Positions 22,133 through 33,891 of a DNA stretch of 64,000 nucleotides are shown piece after piece. Under the pieces are notes generated by a model. The model ran no database searches and was not told the DNA's origin. It saw only the letters and a list, made by a program, of their open reading frames with translations. This stretch comes from Aralia elata. Its lineage: Eukaryota > Streptophyta > Magnoliopsida > Apiales > Araliaceae. The stretch spans positions 79,399,007 through 79,463,006 of the forward strand of contig CM068386.1 of assembly GCA_034770075.1 (NCBI GenBank), in the 5' to 3' direction. Made by a program: the position numbers and the translations under genes. How positions within the stretch are numbered: the stretch's first letter is position 1; every line of letters starts with the position of its first letter.

Positions 22133-23104
22133 GATGCCACTATACCCCGATCACATTTTAGGAGCCATTCTAATGCACAATAACAACAAAAATCAAAGCC
22201 AATTACTTAAGAACCTCTCTCAGGCAAAATGTCAAACACCTGGAGTGCACCTCTCAATTCCTTCACAATCAAAGCACTCCACTACCACAATTCATCCCAA
22301 AATAATCCACACACCAAATACACAAGCCCACACAAGTAATTTTTAATTCCAACAAAAGAAAATACTGATTAGAATGCTTGAATACCTTAGAATTCCTTCG
22401 GAGATAAACAGATGAGAGAGAAGAAAACTTATGCCTTTTCCTTGCTCTTGTACTTACTCTTAATTGCCGTCCAATTCCCAGTTTGTATTAAAATTAGTTT
22501 GCCTTAAAATTGTGTTGGTGTATTAGGATTTGGACTTCTTAAATTTGAGTTGAAGTAGAAGTTGGCTTGGATGACAAGTGGAACTTGAGAGGTTGAATTG
22601 TAATAGGAGAGTATGAGTTGCCTTTGTAATGTGCTGACTTGCCCGTTTTAAAACTGGAATTTCAAACCAACGTAGTTGCGCTATGATAGTAGCGCTGCTG
22701 CGCTAGGCCTAACAAAACTACTCTAGGTTCAAGCGCAACTGCACTGAACATTCTTTTTTCAGCGTAGCTTGCCCTGTTTGATCCCTTGCTTTTTCTTGAC
22801 CTTGCCTAATCTTGCTCATGCCTTGTGCCTTAGCCTTGGCTTGCCTTGCTCATGCCTTGTGCCTTGGTTCCTTGGCGTTTTTTGCTTGCTTTCCAATTGG
22901 TACCTGAGTTCATTACAACTAAAATGCAATTATTAATTATTCCAGCCGAATCAATCATATTGACTTAATTAACTAAAACATCGTTATAACGCAAACTTGA
23001 AACCCGATGTTTATTAAAAATCATTAATCAAACATACTACTTAAACAAAATAAAACGTTTACTCCTAATTAACATGCAATCTAATATAAAATTACAAAAA
23101 AATC
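22133..23104 (-). promoter_or_regulatory. Spacer upstream of the accessory ORF, with an LTR-like GC islet
   Basis: About 970 bp with no ORF I trust. On the minus strand it holds a tandem repeat of 'aaggcacaaggcatgagcaag' type (about 22805-22870), then a GC islet (about 22670-22790) with 'tagcgcagcagcgct' and 'atcatagcgca'. Similar words occur in the GC islet of the B LTR (about 15490-15610). A CT-rich stretch (about 22405-22440) and a leader-like region follow, then the ATG. The arrangement resembles an internal promoter and leader for the accessory ORF; this is an inference. Confidence 0.4.
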
Positions 23105-23151
23105 TTGGGTTGTGTCCCAATAGCACTTGTTTTTAAAGTCGTCAGCCTGAC
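23105..23151 (-). other. Conserved twin hairpin of element B
   Basis: On the minus strand: GTCAGGCTGACGAC (23151-23138), then TTGGG-ACACAA-CCCAA (23120-23105). Same order and spacing as in elements A and C, placed just after the end of the gag-protease frame. Confidence 0.7.
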
Positions 23152-23333
23152 TTCTTCAATTCCTTATTCGTGCTCGGTTGCGATGATGGGGGTCTCTTGA
23201 CTAGTACTACCCCAACCATGCTTCAAAACTCACCCGTTTCCTTCTATGATTTACTTTCCTTCATTCCAATTATTCTCATTCGATACTGCTGAACCATAAC
23301 CTTGCCTTTTCTCCTCATGACCCATGCCTTTGA
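23152..23333 (-). pseudogene. Element B gag-protease ORF tail left of the element E insertion
   Basis: Short remainder of the B coding frame after the protease, split from 42739 onward by element E (duplication tttga). It has no RT-like motif and runs out within about 180 bp into the twin hairpin, showing that RT, RNase H and integrase were already absent in B when E inserted. Confidence 0.55.
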
Positions 23334-26109
23334 TGTAAGATCCCGACTTTATGAAATAAAAGTTTATTATTTTCTTTATGATTATTTTTCTAAATAGTAA
23401 AGTGCTTAATTGTTATAAATGATAGTTAAGGGTGTTATATACAAATTATCTGATAAACAGTGTATGTCGAGGAATATTCTTTTTTTCGGGGAATATTTTT
23501 TTCGTCGAAGAATATTATATTCGGTATCGTACGACGGCGCCGAAATGGCAATATTGTCAACGATAGTGGGCTCCATTGTCGGATACTAAAAACGACAGTA
23601 TTTGTCAACAGTATTATCACCTGTAACTGTTGAAATACCCGGTAATAAAAAGAACAGTAAAACACGTTATTCCACAGTAGTACGCGGTATTTCACAAGCA
23701 CACGGTGTTGCACAGTATTTTATATTATTGATTCAATAATTGATAAAGCAGCTATTGCACAGTATTTTGATTCAATAATTGTTACAATAGCATCTGCATA
23801 ATACTTTTTATTATTTGTCATGACACTGTAACTCATATTATTTGATATGATATTTTAGCATTATTGACAATGTCTAGAAATTCTGTCAAGGAAAAAAGTT
23901 ATTTAATTGCGCGCCGTTTATACGGAAGGCCCCCTTTTTCCTGAGAATGATCTGGTTGTCAATATTATAAGTCTATAATATTAATGGTGAATAATTATTG
24001 AAAGTTTAAAATAATGTTGATTAAATATACGTGAAGCGTTTGTTGTAAGTTATCTTATATTTTTGTGGGACCCACACTTTATTCCGTGAGACCCACAACT
24101 ATTTGATCGGTGGGACCCATAAATTATTTTTGTAGAATAATTATTAAGATTTTATTTTTTTCGTGGGACTCACATGTCATTCAATAGTAATTACTGTCAG
24201 TAAATAGTTAATTCAATTTTTATTTTACCTTAGGGTTAAAAACCTAAGTGAAAGCATATTCTAAGAATATACTATGGTATAAAGTATATTAAAAGAATAT
24301 GCCAAGGGTATAAGAGTAATAAACCAAGAAAATTTAGGGAAAAGACTAAAATGCCCTCACCTTGATTTTCCTATAAATAGGGAGGGTTTGCTTAAGAAAT
24401 TTTCAAACCTTCATTGCTTATACTTCCTCTCTCTCTCTAAATTTCTTAAGTTCTCTTAGTGTGATAGGCTATTGTGAGTATTTATGAGAATACTAGTATT
24501 ATTCGAAGTTAGTAAACTTCATACAAAGTAACATCCAGTCACTTGTTAACTAAGGTAGGGAATATCATTTCTTCCATACTCATATATAATATCATTTGCT
24601 TTCATGTTCGTAAGTGATATTATACTCATAAAGGTTGTTATTCATTCTGTATTAATTTGTGAGGATAACCTGTCCGTGCGGTATGACGCATGCCTGGTGA
24701 ATATCCTTTTATATTCATTCCTTATTATTCTGTGGGAATAACCTGTATGTACGAGTGTCGTACCTGGTGAATAACCCTTTGTATTCATTCCTTATTAATC
24801 TGTGGGTATAACCTGTCCGTGCGGATTGACGCATGCCTGGTGAATAACCCTTTGTATTCATTACTTATTAATCTGTTGTGGAAATAATCTGTCTACGCGG
24901 ATTATCGCATGACGGGTGAAAATCCATTTGCAGTTTCATATATTCTGTTATACTCGTATAACGTATCATTTCTTTTGTACTCATCAAGGGATATCTTTTT
25001 CTTTCACATTTCTCCATTTATGATAAGAAATCTTTGTTTGTTTCCAAAACCTTATTTTTAAATGAAGAAAATCCCTGAAAATTAGTAGAATATCCTTAAT
25101 AGTTTGTGCTTCATCTAATATCTTTTCACTTGAATCTTTCTATTTCATTTTATACGTTATAGTTGAAGCATGAAATAATTTCTTGAATATCATTCTTGAA
25201 TTTGACTCCACAATTTGGTCATCGTGTTGGCAATTTGGTCAATCTTCGATACTGATTAAATTATAAATCTTTTCTTATCCTTAATCTCACTGTATCATTA
25301 TCATCATCCTTATCCTCATATTTGAATTGTGGTGATAGTTCTCTTTGGCCCGTAGTACAAAGATGAACAGGCGTGACATGATTTTGACCAAACTGTGTAT
25401 TAGTATAATCATGACTTTTGGTGTTACAAACAAAGGCGTATGGTGAAAGTTCTCTTTGGCCCGTAGTGCAAAGATGAACTGGCGTTTGGCATGATCATGA
25501 CCGGTGATGTTACAAATAAATATCTTTGGCACATAGTGCAAAGAGAGGCTGTTGAATATAAACTGTTGATTTGGATGTTCATAAACATGAACTATTGATT
25601 GGTGTTACAGGGATAAAATATTGGTGGTGATCCTTTAACTTATAGAAGATGGTAGATATTATAATCTACTTGACTCTTCTAATGGATTGTTCGTTCCGCT
25701 GCAGTTGTTGTTGTTGAACAATTATAATATCTTTAAATCTCTAATTTATTATTGTTGAAGACTAAAGATAATTTTCATTTTTCATTATCTTAGTCATGAT
25801 ATTTCTTACTGGGCTATTTGTACTCACCCTTTTCCTTTTTATTCCATTGTTCTCCTCAGAAAAAGAGTGTGTAGCGGGGACTAGCCGGGGAATGGAGTGA
25901 TGGTCCGAGATAATAGAAGTGTCTCAATACCTTACTATTAGTGTGACAATAAATGTATTGAGAATTTAAGATGTATTTGTATTGTGTTGTCCTATTTTGC
26001 ACAACACTTATTAGTTGTAAATGGAAAAATTCGTATTTGTATTTGTATTTTGTGGAATGTTATTGGCGACTCAAAATGGATTGTATGGACCTATTTTGGG
26101 GGCGTCACA
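23334..26109 (+). mobile_element. 5' LTR of element E
   Basis: TGTAAGATCCC ... GGGGGCGTCACA. The promoter is recognisable: TATAAATA at 24372-24379, then about 60 bp downstream a CT-repeat stretch. Downstream are two sets of tandem repeats: four ~72-bp copies at about 24640-24930 (each with 'ataacctgt...gcatgcctggtgaata') and three copies around 'tctttggcccgtagtgcaaagatgaa' type at about 25335-25550. No ORF in it is real. Confidence 0.9.
24640..24930. repeat. Four ~72-bp tandem repeats in the element E 5' LTR
   Basis: Copies begin near 24640, 24711, 24782 and 24855. Each contains 'attcattccttattaatctg', then a GC-rich core (GTGCGGATTGACGCATG or a variant) that can form a short hairpin, then 'cctggtgaata'. 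The 3' LTR carries the same set at about 41274-41565. They lie downstream of the TATA box and would be transcribed. Confidence 0.8.
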
Positions 26110-26110
26110 G

Positions 26111-26123
26111 TTGGTATTAGAGC
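26111..26123 (+). other. Primer-binding site of element E (tRNA-iMet type)
   Basis: TTGGTATTAGAGC, one base after the LTR end; it differs from the standard TTGGTATCAGAGC by one C-to-T change. A leader of about 220 bp without notable features follows up to gag. Confidence 0.85.
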
Positions 26124-26347
26124 TTAGGGATATGATCTCTGGTAGAGATCTGGGATTAGAACTAGGAGGGGAGAGACGAGTAAATTACTTCGCTAGTGTG
26201 TCCTACATAAGCTATTTTTCGTTATTTAAGTAATTTGTTTGGTTATAGGGACAAGATGTTGCATGTCTATTTCTTTAACTAATCTTTCTTTTGTGATCAC
26301 ATTTCAGAATGACATATGAAAACTAAGAGATTCACTATGAGACCATT

Positions 26348-27303
26348 GTGGCTGAAAATCAGGAAGCCACAAATAATACGGGTGCAAACTCAGAACATCA
26401 TGATGCTAATCATGATGCTAACAATAAGATGAATGATGAATTTTTTAGGAACTTCATGCAATACATGCAGAATCAGGCGAGAAGAGCTCTTGTCTACAAT
26501 ACTGGCAGAAACGCTGATAATGTACGGATGGTCACTGCTAAGCAGTTCAAAGAATTGGGACCACCTGAATTTTTCGGTAAGCCAGATACACTCAAGGCAG
26601 AGACATGGCTCAAACAATTAACAAAGATATTTGATGTACTACGTTGCACGGATGACCAAAAGGTTCCTTTTGCCACCTTTATCCTGCGAGGAGAAGCGGA
26701 TCATTGGTGGGAATCCGTGAAACGTACCCGTCACTTGGCACTCGAGATGTCTTGGGTCGAGTTCCAGGAATTATTTAACGAGAAGTATTTCCCGGAAACT
26801 ATTCACCATATGAAGGAGGTGGAATTCATCAAACTGGAACAGAACAACATGACGGTGTCGCAATACGAAGCCAAGTTTGCCGAGCTGTCGCGTTTTGCAT
26901 CCCATTTGGTGGACACTGAGAAACGGATGACACGAATGTTCCTACGAGGTTTGAAACCAGAAATTCATCAATATCTCGTTTCTCATAAAATTTGTATATA
27001 CGCAGATGCCGTGGATAGGGCTCAAGTAGTGGAGCAAGAAAGGGGAATACTACAACCAGGAAGCAACACCCAACAACGCGAGAAAAATTACGATAATAAT
27101 CGTAATGGTGGCAACAATCATCGAAATAGTGATAACCAGTGGGGAGGGAATCACAACGCCGGAAATGGTAACCACTTCGATGGTAATCCTGGCCCAGATA
27201 ACAGGAGGAGTGAGTCAAGCGGCAACAATTCCAAGAAGAGGAAATTTAACAACAAACCATGGAAAGGCACCAGCACCGGTACCAGTTTTGAAGGAAGGAG
27301 AAC
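26348..27303 (+). pseudogene. Element E gag, 5' part, cut by element N
   Basis: Open reading of about 318 codons. A retrotransposon gag domain is clear: 'GKPDTLKAETWLKQLTKIFD', 'RGEADHWWES', 'FNEKYFPETIHHMKE' and 'FLRGLKPEIHQYL'. An Asn/Gly/Arg-rich linker follows. The frame opens at a GTG with no in-frame ATG just upstream, so the natural start was probably altered; an in-frame ATG exists at about 26430. Element N enters at 27304. The zinc knuckles lie beyond it at 35550. When the insertion is discounted the two halves do not share a frame, so a further frameshift is likely nearby. Confidence 0.85.
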
Positions 27304-28945
27304 TGTAACACCCCATTCCGAAAAATAGGAATGGAGGTCACGTGCAAAGCACAACAGAAATATAAATTAATACCAAAGTTATAAACCGCAAAAGATTAGT
27401 CTAACGAGATATTAATAACTGCCCAACCGGCTCAAAATACATACTGTTTAATACAACCTAATTCTTAATAAAGGTTCAATACATCTCTAAACAAAGATCC
27501 AAACATCAAAACATAACCATCTAGGTGAGAAGCTCTCATCACACTTGCCCATGATCCCCTTGAGTACCTGCCGGAAGAAAAACACAGCATGAGCCAAATG
27601 CCCAGTACGGATATAGAGAACAGAATTATGAACTGAACTGAATAACAAAATCAACTAAACTGAACTAAGTTGTATCACAATAACTTAATAGTCTGAAAAA
27701 GAATGACAAGGTGTTATTTCATACTGAGCTCAAAAGTATAGCTTGCCACACAGACAAGTCAAATAATGTCACATAGACAAATCACACATTGGACTGCAGA
27801 TCCAAATGCATGCAAAATCGGAAAGGGTGTTTGGCACAACATCACCAATCCGCAGAACAGAACAGAAAACTAGGGCCGACCCATACGCCTCTCACAACAA
27901 ATCACCAAATGGCCAACTCCTATCGGAGCATAAATCAGAGACGCCATGGACTAATCACACTGCCACGGAAAGTGTCATGTCTCTCGTGCCAAGACGACAA
28001 GCCTGTAGTACCCCCACAGGTGGTTATAGCTCAAGTATACCCTACAGTATATTCTAACAGAAATATGATGTCACAACACATGTGACATAATACCAACAAA
28101 GGATTCTATATGTACATGTTGAACCAGGTCAAATCATAATCATAATGTCTCAAAAAGAAGGTAACATGTACCGCTCTACAAATATCAAAATAAATATTAG
28201 ACATGATAATCCAACTCAAAGAGTACAAAGACGAGTCATGGGTATCAATTCCAAAATGAAACTATTAAATGAATTTCACAAGAAACAATTATGTGAAATA
28301 ATAACGGAATTCGAAACGCAGAACAAAACGAATTAATTAATTTTCACAAGAGTATTACTGAAGGAGTACGGAATCCGTACCTGGAGTACGTAATGCAATA
28401 CCCACAATTACAGATGCAATTGGTTAAACTCGCTCAATATAATCTATTCACAAAAATAATACATTTTATTAAATACTACAATATTAGTATTTAATAGTTT
28501 TTATGCATATATTGAACCCTCCATATTATTAATTAAATTAATAAATTAAAGAGAACATTTTCTTATAATTGAGATACCTAATATTTATCCAAAATAATAT
28601 CACAATATTAACTAACAAACTAACTAAAATATACTAATTAAAATTATAAAATAATAATACAGAAAATTAAATTAAACTAATACACAAGAAAGAAAGAAAG
28701 AAAAAGAACATACCCGAAATTATGAAGTTCGCAGTCTGCCTACGCCCTCAATACTGAAAATTTTTACTAAGGAAGTCCTTACCAAAAAGGACTTCACACA
28801 AAAAGTTCCTCACAAAACAAAATTTGGAGGTACTAATTGTTTAGCAAAATAAAGCAAAGGTTGGTATTCTATATATAGGCTAAGGGAGGAGGAGAGTTTG
28901 AGTAAAGGAGCAATGTGGGACTTAAGCAAAGGCTTGGGTATTACA
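27304..28945 (-). mobile_element. 3' LTR of element N
   Basis: In plus-strand view TGTAACACCCC ... GGGTATTACA. On the minus strand the TATA-like box (CTATATATAG) is at about 28869-28879. ORFs that appear identically in both LTRs (27789-28085, 27806-28057 and 28145-28336, with partners in the other LTR) are duplicated only because the LTRs are, and have no recognisable product. Confidence 0.93.
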
Positions 28946-28962
28946 TTACTTCCCCCTTAAAA
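28946..28962 (-). other. Polypurine tract of element N
   Basis: On the minus strand TTTTAAGGGGGAAGTAA, abutting the 3' LTR. Preceded by 'ggggacgaaat', the usual run-up to the PPT in Tekay/Del elements. Confidence 0.85.
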
Positions 28963-28999
28963 TGATTTCGTCCCCGGAATCAAAAGAAAAAGAACATGC

Positions 29000-31900
29000 C
29001 TAATTATCAAAAAGATGCGGATACTCCGCCCGGATAGACTCCTCCATCTCCCAAGTTGCCTCTCGTTCCGAATGATTTTTCCACAAAACTTTAACAAACG
29101 AAATTGTTTTCCTCCTCATAATCCGCTCTTGACGATCTAAAATTTTCTCGGCTTGTTCCTCACAAGTAAGATCCTTCCGAATCTTATCGAACGGATATTG
29201 TACCACATGCAACGGATGATAATGATAACTTCTCAGCACCGACACATGGAACACATTATGCACATGAGCTAATTGTGGAGGCAGAGCTAACCGATATGCA
29301 ACTTCGCCGACCCTTTCTAGAATCTCAAATGGCCCAATATAACGCGGACTGAGTTTACCTTTCAAACCGAATCGTCGAATACCCTTCCAAGGAGAAACCT
29401 TCAAAAATACATGTTCACCAAGTTTGAACTCTAAAGTTCTTCTGTGCTTATCAGCATAACTCTTTTGCCGAGATCGAGCAAGCCTCAATTTCTCCTTAGC
29501 CACAGCTACTTTCTCCGTAGTGATTTGAACTAACTCAGGCCCTTCTATGGCCTTCTCGCCAACTTCATCCCAACAAGTTGGTGTTCGACACTTTCTACCA
29601 TACAATGCCTCAAACGGAGCCATATCAATACTTGCATGCCAACTATTGTTATAAGCAAACTCAACAAGGCTCAAGTAATCATCCCAATTACCCGACCATT
29701 CTAATGCGCAAGACCTTAACATATCCTCTAAAGTCTGGATAGTCCTCTCAGATTGCCCATCAGTTTGTGGATGGAAAGAAGTACTGTATTTTAGTCGAGT
29801 GCCCCAAGCTCGCTGAAACCCTTTCCAGAACCGTGAAGTGAACCGTGGGTCTCGATCTGAAACAATTGACACTGGAGTTCCGTGAAGTCTAACAACCTCC
29901 TGTTGAAAGATTTGTGCTAACTTATCTACAGAATAACCCTCCTGGATAGCTAAGAAGTGAGCTGATTTGGTCAATCGATCTACTACAACCCAAATAGCAT
30001 CATTCTTCTTGAAAGTTTTTGGTAACCCAGTCACAAAATCCATTGTAATATCCTCCCACTTCCAAACAGGAATATCTAATTGTTGCAGTAATCCACTAGC
30101 ACGTTGATGCTCAATTTTCACTTGCTGACAAGTAAGACACCTTCCCACATATTCAGCCACATCTCGCTTCATCCCATTCCACCAAAAATTCTTCTTTAAA
30201 TCCCTATACATCTTCGTAGAACCCGGATGAATAGAAAATGGTGAACTATGAGCCTCAGCCAATACTGCCTCCCGAATAGTTGGATCCGACGGCACACATA
30301 ACCGCTTACCCAACCAAATCACGTAATGGTCATCAATACGAAACTCATGCTGCTTTCCCCCCTCCAAATTTTGCGCTATAGCCCATAACTCGCCATCTTC
30401 TTTCTGAGCTTCCTTAACCTTCGAGATAAGAGAGGGCTCCACTCTCATACCTGCTAAAAGTCCATCTGCACCTTGTACATACAACTCCAACTCCAACCGT
30501 TCCATATCTGAAATAAGTTGTGGTTGTGTAATAAGGGCTGCAACACTCCCTGAACTCTTTCGGCTAAGTGCATCTGCAACTACATTCGCCTTCCCAGGGT
30601 GATATTGAATTCTAGCGTCATAATCTTTGAGAAGCTCCAACCAACGTCTCTGCCTCATATTGAGCTCCTTCTGAGTGAAGATGTACTTAAGACTTTTGTG
30701 ATCGGTGAAGATATCACAAGTCTCGCCATACAAATAGTGCCTCCAAATTTTCAAAGCAAAGATTACTGCTGCCAACTCCAAATCATGAGTGGGGTAGTTC
30801 ACCTCATAAGGTTTAAGTTGTCTAGAAGCATAAGCAATCACCTTACCGTGCTGCATCAAAACACACCCCAAACCCTTCTTAGAAGCATCACTATAAATTT
30901 GGTAACCTCCTGTCCCTGATGGCAATGTAAGTATTGGAGCTGTCACAAGCCGTTTCTTCAACTCCTCAAAGCTCTTCTCGCGCTCCTCGTTCCACACAAA
31001 CTTCGTGCCCTTTTTCATCAATTGAGTCAATGGCAAAGCAAGTAAAGAGAACCCTTCTACAAATCGCCTATAATACCCTGCCAAACCCAAAAAGCTCCTA
31101 ACCTCCGTCACCGTAGTAGGTCTTGGCCATTTAGTGATAGCTTCAACCTTCGCAGGATCCACTTTAATGCCTTCAACAGACACAATGTGACCCAAAAATA
31201 TAACCTGCTCCAACCAAAACTCGCATTTGGAGAATTTAGCATATAATTTCTCTTTTTGTAAAATTCCCAAAACTATGCGAAGATGTTCCTCATGCTCCTC
31301 CTTAGACTTAGAGTAAATCAAGATGTCATCAATAAAAACAATAACAAATTTATCCAAATACTCCCTAAACACCCGATTCATCAAATCCATAAACACCGCC
31401 GGAGCATTAGTTAACCCGAATGGCATCACCAAAAACTCGTAATGCTCATAGCGAGTACGAAAAGCTGTCTTAGAGACATCCTCATCTCTTACCCTCAACT
31501 GATGATAACCCGATCTCAAGTCTATCTTCGAAAAATACTTCGCCCCTTGAAGTTGGTCAAATAAATCATCAATCCTCGGTAAAGGGTACCGATTCCTGAT
31601 GGTAATCTTGTTTAACTCTCTATAGTCTATACACAACCTCATAGACCCATCCTTCTTCTTTACAAATAAAACCGGAGCTCCCCACGGTGACACACTTGGT
31701 CGAATTACACCACGATCTAATAATTCTTGCAATTGCTCCTTCAATTCTTGCAATTCCAATGGTACCATCCTATACGGTGCCTTAGAGATAGGCTCTGCAC
31801 CAGGAACAAGCTCAATGGTAAACTCAACTTCCCGTTGCGGTGGTAACCCTGACAATTCCTCAGGAAACACATCGAAAAATTCACGAACAATTGGAACATC

Positions 31901-33721
31901 CTCAATACGAGACTCTCCCATAGAGGTGTCATTCACAAATGCTAAATATCCCTCACAACCCCTAGCCACCAATTTTCCAGCTTTTAGAGCTGAAATTAAT
32001 TTCACCACCTTACCCGGTCGTGAACCTTGATACACAAAATCTGGGGACTTCAAATCCCCAAAGATAATTCTCTTCGATTGACAGTCAATAGTGGCCTGAT
32101 GTTTATCTAACCAGTCCATTCCAAGAATCACATCAAAATCGTGCATACCCATCGGCAAAAGATCTACCCTACGAATCTTATCTCCAAAACTAATAGGACA
32201 ATCTCGATACAAATCAGAGATAACAATAGAATTTCCCATCGGGGTAGTAATAGACATAACAGAATTTAAAGACTGAGACGACACACCAAGGTGTCGAACA
32301 AAAGAATTTGCAACAATCGAATGGGTAGAGCCAGTATCAAATAAAATGGAAGCTTCACGATTGCCAACTATAAGAGTGCCAGAAACAGTACCTGGCGCAC
32401 CTGCTGCCTGGTTGTGTGTCAAGGCAAAGACCCGTCCACCACGGCGCTGACCAACATTGCCACCATTATCACCAATTCCATCATTACCACGTGGTCGAGT
32501 ACAATCTTTAGCAAGATGACCTAACTGACCGCACAAAAAGCATGCACCAGTAACTCTATGACAAGGTCTCCCTGGATGATTAGCCCCACAAGTAGCACAA
32601 GGAGTTATTGGAATAAGATTAGGGTTACCCCCGCCTGTTGGTCCTGGGTAACGACCTTGATTTTGCCCTTGTTGACGATTCTGCCATTGCTGACGATTAT
32701 GACCTTGCTGAGGCAATTGTTGATAACTTGTGTTCTGATTCTGGCCACGCCACTGTCCCTGTTGACCACTTCGGTTCTTGTTCCACTGACCATTTTGATT
32801 TTTCCCCTGCTGACCCGAAACTTGACTCTGCTGGTCATCTCTATCCCTCTTCCGACTTCCCTCCGGTTTAGAAGCTCGAAAGTCTTGTCGCTCCATCTCA
32901 ATATTCTTGGCTGCATTAGCCACTGCTGACACATCTTCGAATTTAATGTTAATGAGATGTTGGCGATACCTATAATGAATTCTCCACTTAAATTTTTCAG
33001 CTTGTTCTGCTGTAGTCCCTGCGGAGGTTCCTGAAAAACTTGCCAACCTAGTGAACCTTGTCATAAAATCCGTAACAGACTCATCCTCCTTCTGCCTAAT
33101 AGACAGATACTCTCTACCATAAGCCTCTTTATCAGCAGCTGAGAAGTATTGTTGATAAAAGATATCACAAAACTCTGCCCATGTAAGTGCCTCCACAAAC
33201 CCATCACCCTTTGTTACTTTCATTGTTTTCCACCACCTTTGCGCATCCCCCTCTAATTTATAAGTAGCTAGCACCACTTTTTGGTTATCCGAACATCCTA
33301 GCACATCAAATATCTTTTCTAAATGGGCAACCCAATTCTCTGCATCAATTGGAGTTGGAGCTGAAGTGAATGAATGTGGTTTTTGTTTTTGAAATCTCTC
33401 TAACCACAAATACATCGGAACAACAGATGGATTAATCCCAACAGTATTCACTCCTTCTTCATTTGTCTGCGAACCACCATTCCCGAGGTTCCCTTGATTA
33501 GGAATTTCTGGCGTCGGTTGTTGCATTGCCTGAACGACTTGTGCCACCAATTGCGGCAAAGCCTGATTAATCGCCTGATTTACCAAAGTTGCCATTTGAG
33601 CATTATCTTGATTATTCGATTGTACATCATGCTGCATATCAGAATGTATCTCGGGTTGGCGCACACCTCTTCCCCTACTATTTCCTCGTCTACCGGCAAC
33701 TCTAGCGGATCTACGAGCCAT
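29000..33721 (-). CDS. Gag-Pol polyprotein of chromovirus N, intact, 1,573 aa
   Basis: A single frame from ATG (33721) to TAG (29000), 170 bp inside the 5' LTR. Domains by residue: gag about 100-285; Gln/Asn-rich linker 295-360; zinc knuckle CFLCGQLGHLAKDC 394-407, preceded by CATC...HPGRPC; protease DTGS 462-465; RT about 640-830 with FIDD 796-799; RNase H about 930-1055 (YSDASKKG; DALSR); integrase HHCC with His1158, His1165, Cys1195 and Cys1198; DDE triad Asp1228, Asp1289 and Glu1325, with 35 residues between the last two as in active integrases; 'GPFEIL...HNVFHVS' about 1463-1495; and a chromodomain-like C-terminus about 1515-1573 (FVKVLWKNH...ATWEME...YPHLF). Gag and Pol share one frame, usual for this lineage. 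All catalytic residues I looked for are present. The chromodomain is expected to steer integration to particular chromatin. Confidence 0.95.
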   Translation of the reverse strand: MARRSARVAGRRGNSRGRGVRQPEIHSDMQHDVQSNNQDNAQMATLVNQAINQALPQLVAQVVQAMQQPTPEIPNQGNLGNGGSQTNEEGVNTVGINPSVVPMYLWLERFQKQKPHSFTSAPTPIDAENWVAHLEKIFDVLGCSDNQKVVLATYKLEGDAQRWWKTMKVTKGDGFVEALTWAEFCDIFYQQYFSAADKEAYGREYLSIRQKEDESVTDFMTRFTRLASFSGTSAGTTAEQAEKFKWRIHYRYRQHLINIKFEDVSAVANAAKNIEMERQDFRASKPEGSRKRDRDDQQSQVSGQQGKNQNGQWNKNRSGQQGQWRGQNQNTSYQQLPQQGHNRQQWQNRQQGQNQGRYPGPTGGGNPNLIPITPCATCGANHPGRPCHRVTGACFLCGQLGHLAKDCTRPRGNDGIGDNGGNVGQRRGGRVFALTHNQAAGAPGTVSGTLIVGNREASILFDTGSTHSIVANSFVRHLGVSSQSLNSVMSITTPMGNSIVISDLYRDCPISFGDKIRRVDLLPMGMHDFDVILGMDWLDKHQATIDCQSKRIIFGDLKSPDFVYQGSRPGKVVKLISALKAGKLVARGCEGYLAFVNDTSMGESRIEDVPIVREFFDVFPEELSGLPPQREVEFTIELVPGAEPISKAPYRMVPLELQELKEQLQELLDRGVIRPSVSPWGAPVLFVKKKDGSMRLCIDYRELNKITIRNRYPLPRIDDLFDQLQGAKYFSKIDLRSGYHQLRVRDEDVSKTAFRTRYEHYEFLVMPFGLTNAPAVFMDLMNRVFREYLDKFVIVFIDDILIYSKSKEEHEEHLRIVLGILQKEKLYAKFSKCEFWLEQVIFLGHIVSVEGIKVDPAKVEAITKWPRPTTVTEVRSFLGLAGYYRRFVEGFSLLALPLTQLMKKGTKFVWNEEREKSFEELKKRLVTAPILTLPSGTGGYQIYSDASKKGLGCVLMQHGKVIAYASRQLKPYEVNYPTHDLELAAVIFALKIWRHYLYGETCDIFTDHKSLKYIFTQKELNMRQRRWLELLKDYDARIQYHPGKANVVADALSRKSSGSVAALITQPQLISDMERLELELYVQGADGLLAGMRVEPSLISKVKEAQKEDGELWAIAQNLEGGKQHEFRIDDHYVIWLGKRLCVPSDPTIREAVLAEAHSSPFSIHPGSTKMYRDLKKNFWWNGMKRDVAEYVGRCLTCQQVKIEHQRASGLLQQLDIPVWKWEDITMDFVTGLPKTFKKNDAIWVVVDRLTKSAHFLAIQEGYSVDKLAQIFQQEVVRLHGTPVSIVSDRDPRFTSRFWKGFQRAWGTRLKYSTSFHPQTDGQSERTIQTLEDMLRSCALEWSGNWDDYLSLVEFAYNNSWHASIDMAPFEALYGRKCRTPTCWDEVGEKAIEGPELVQITTEKVAVAKEKLRLARSRQKSYADKHRRTLEFKLGEHVFLKVSPWKGIRRFGLKGKLSPRYIGPFEILERVGEVAYRLALPPQLAHVHNVFHVSVLRSYHYHPLHVVQYPFDKIRKDLTCEEQAEKILDRQERIMRRKTISFVKVLWKNHSEREATWEMEESIRAEYPHLFDN

Positions 33722-33891
33722 CTAATAAAGAAAAACAACGGACTGAAGCAAAATAATTTGAATATGATTAACATAATAGCTGAACGAAATATCAAATGGA
33801 ACAAAAACCTAGCCCAAAGTCTACCCATAACTCACAGGTCGAACCTAAATAGGTTTTCTACAAGAAAGAACCTATGCTCTGATACCAACTC
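33722..33891 (-). other. Element N leader and primer-binding site (tRNA-iMet type)
   Basis: The primer-binding site TTGGTATCAGAGC (minus strand, about 33876-33889) lies a few bases inside the 5' LTR and matches the plant initiator-Met tRNA site exactly. The remaining leader is A/T-rich and has no feature I can name. Confidence 0.9.

Noticed and set aside
24640..24930. CRISPR-like array
   Set aside because: Repeats are contiguous ~72-bp tandem units without unique spacers, inside a plant LTR, and duplicated in the partner LTR.
27789..28336. ORFs that occur identically at 34377-34924
   Set aside because: They are duplicated only because the two LTRs of element N are near-identical; no product is recognisable.
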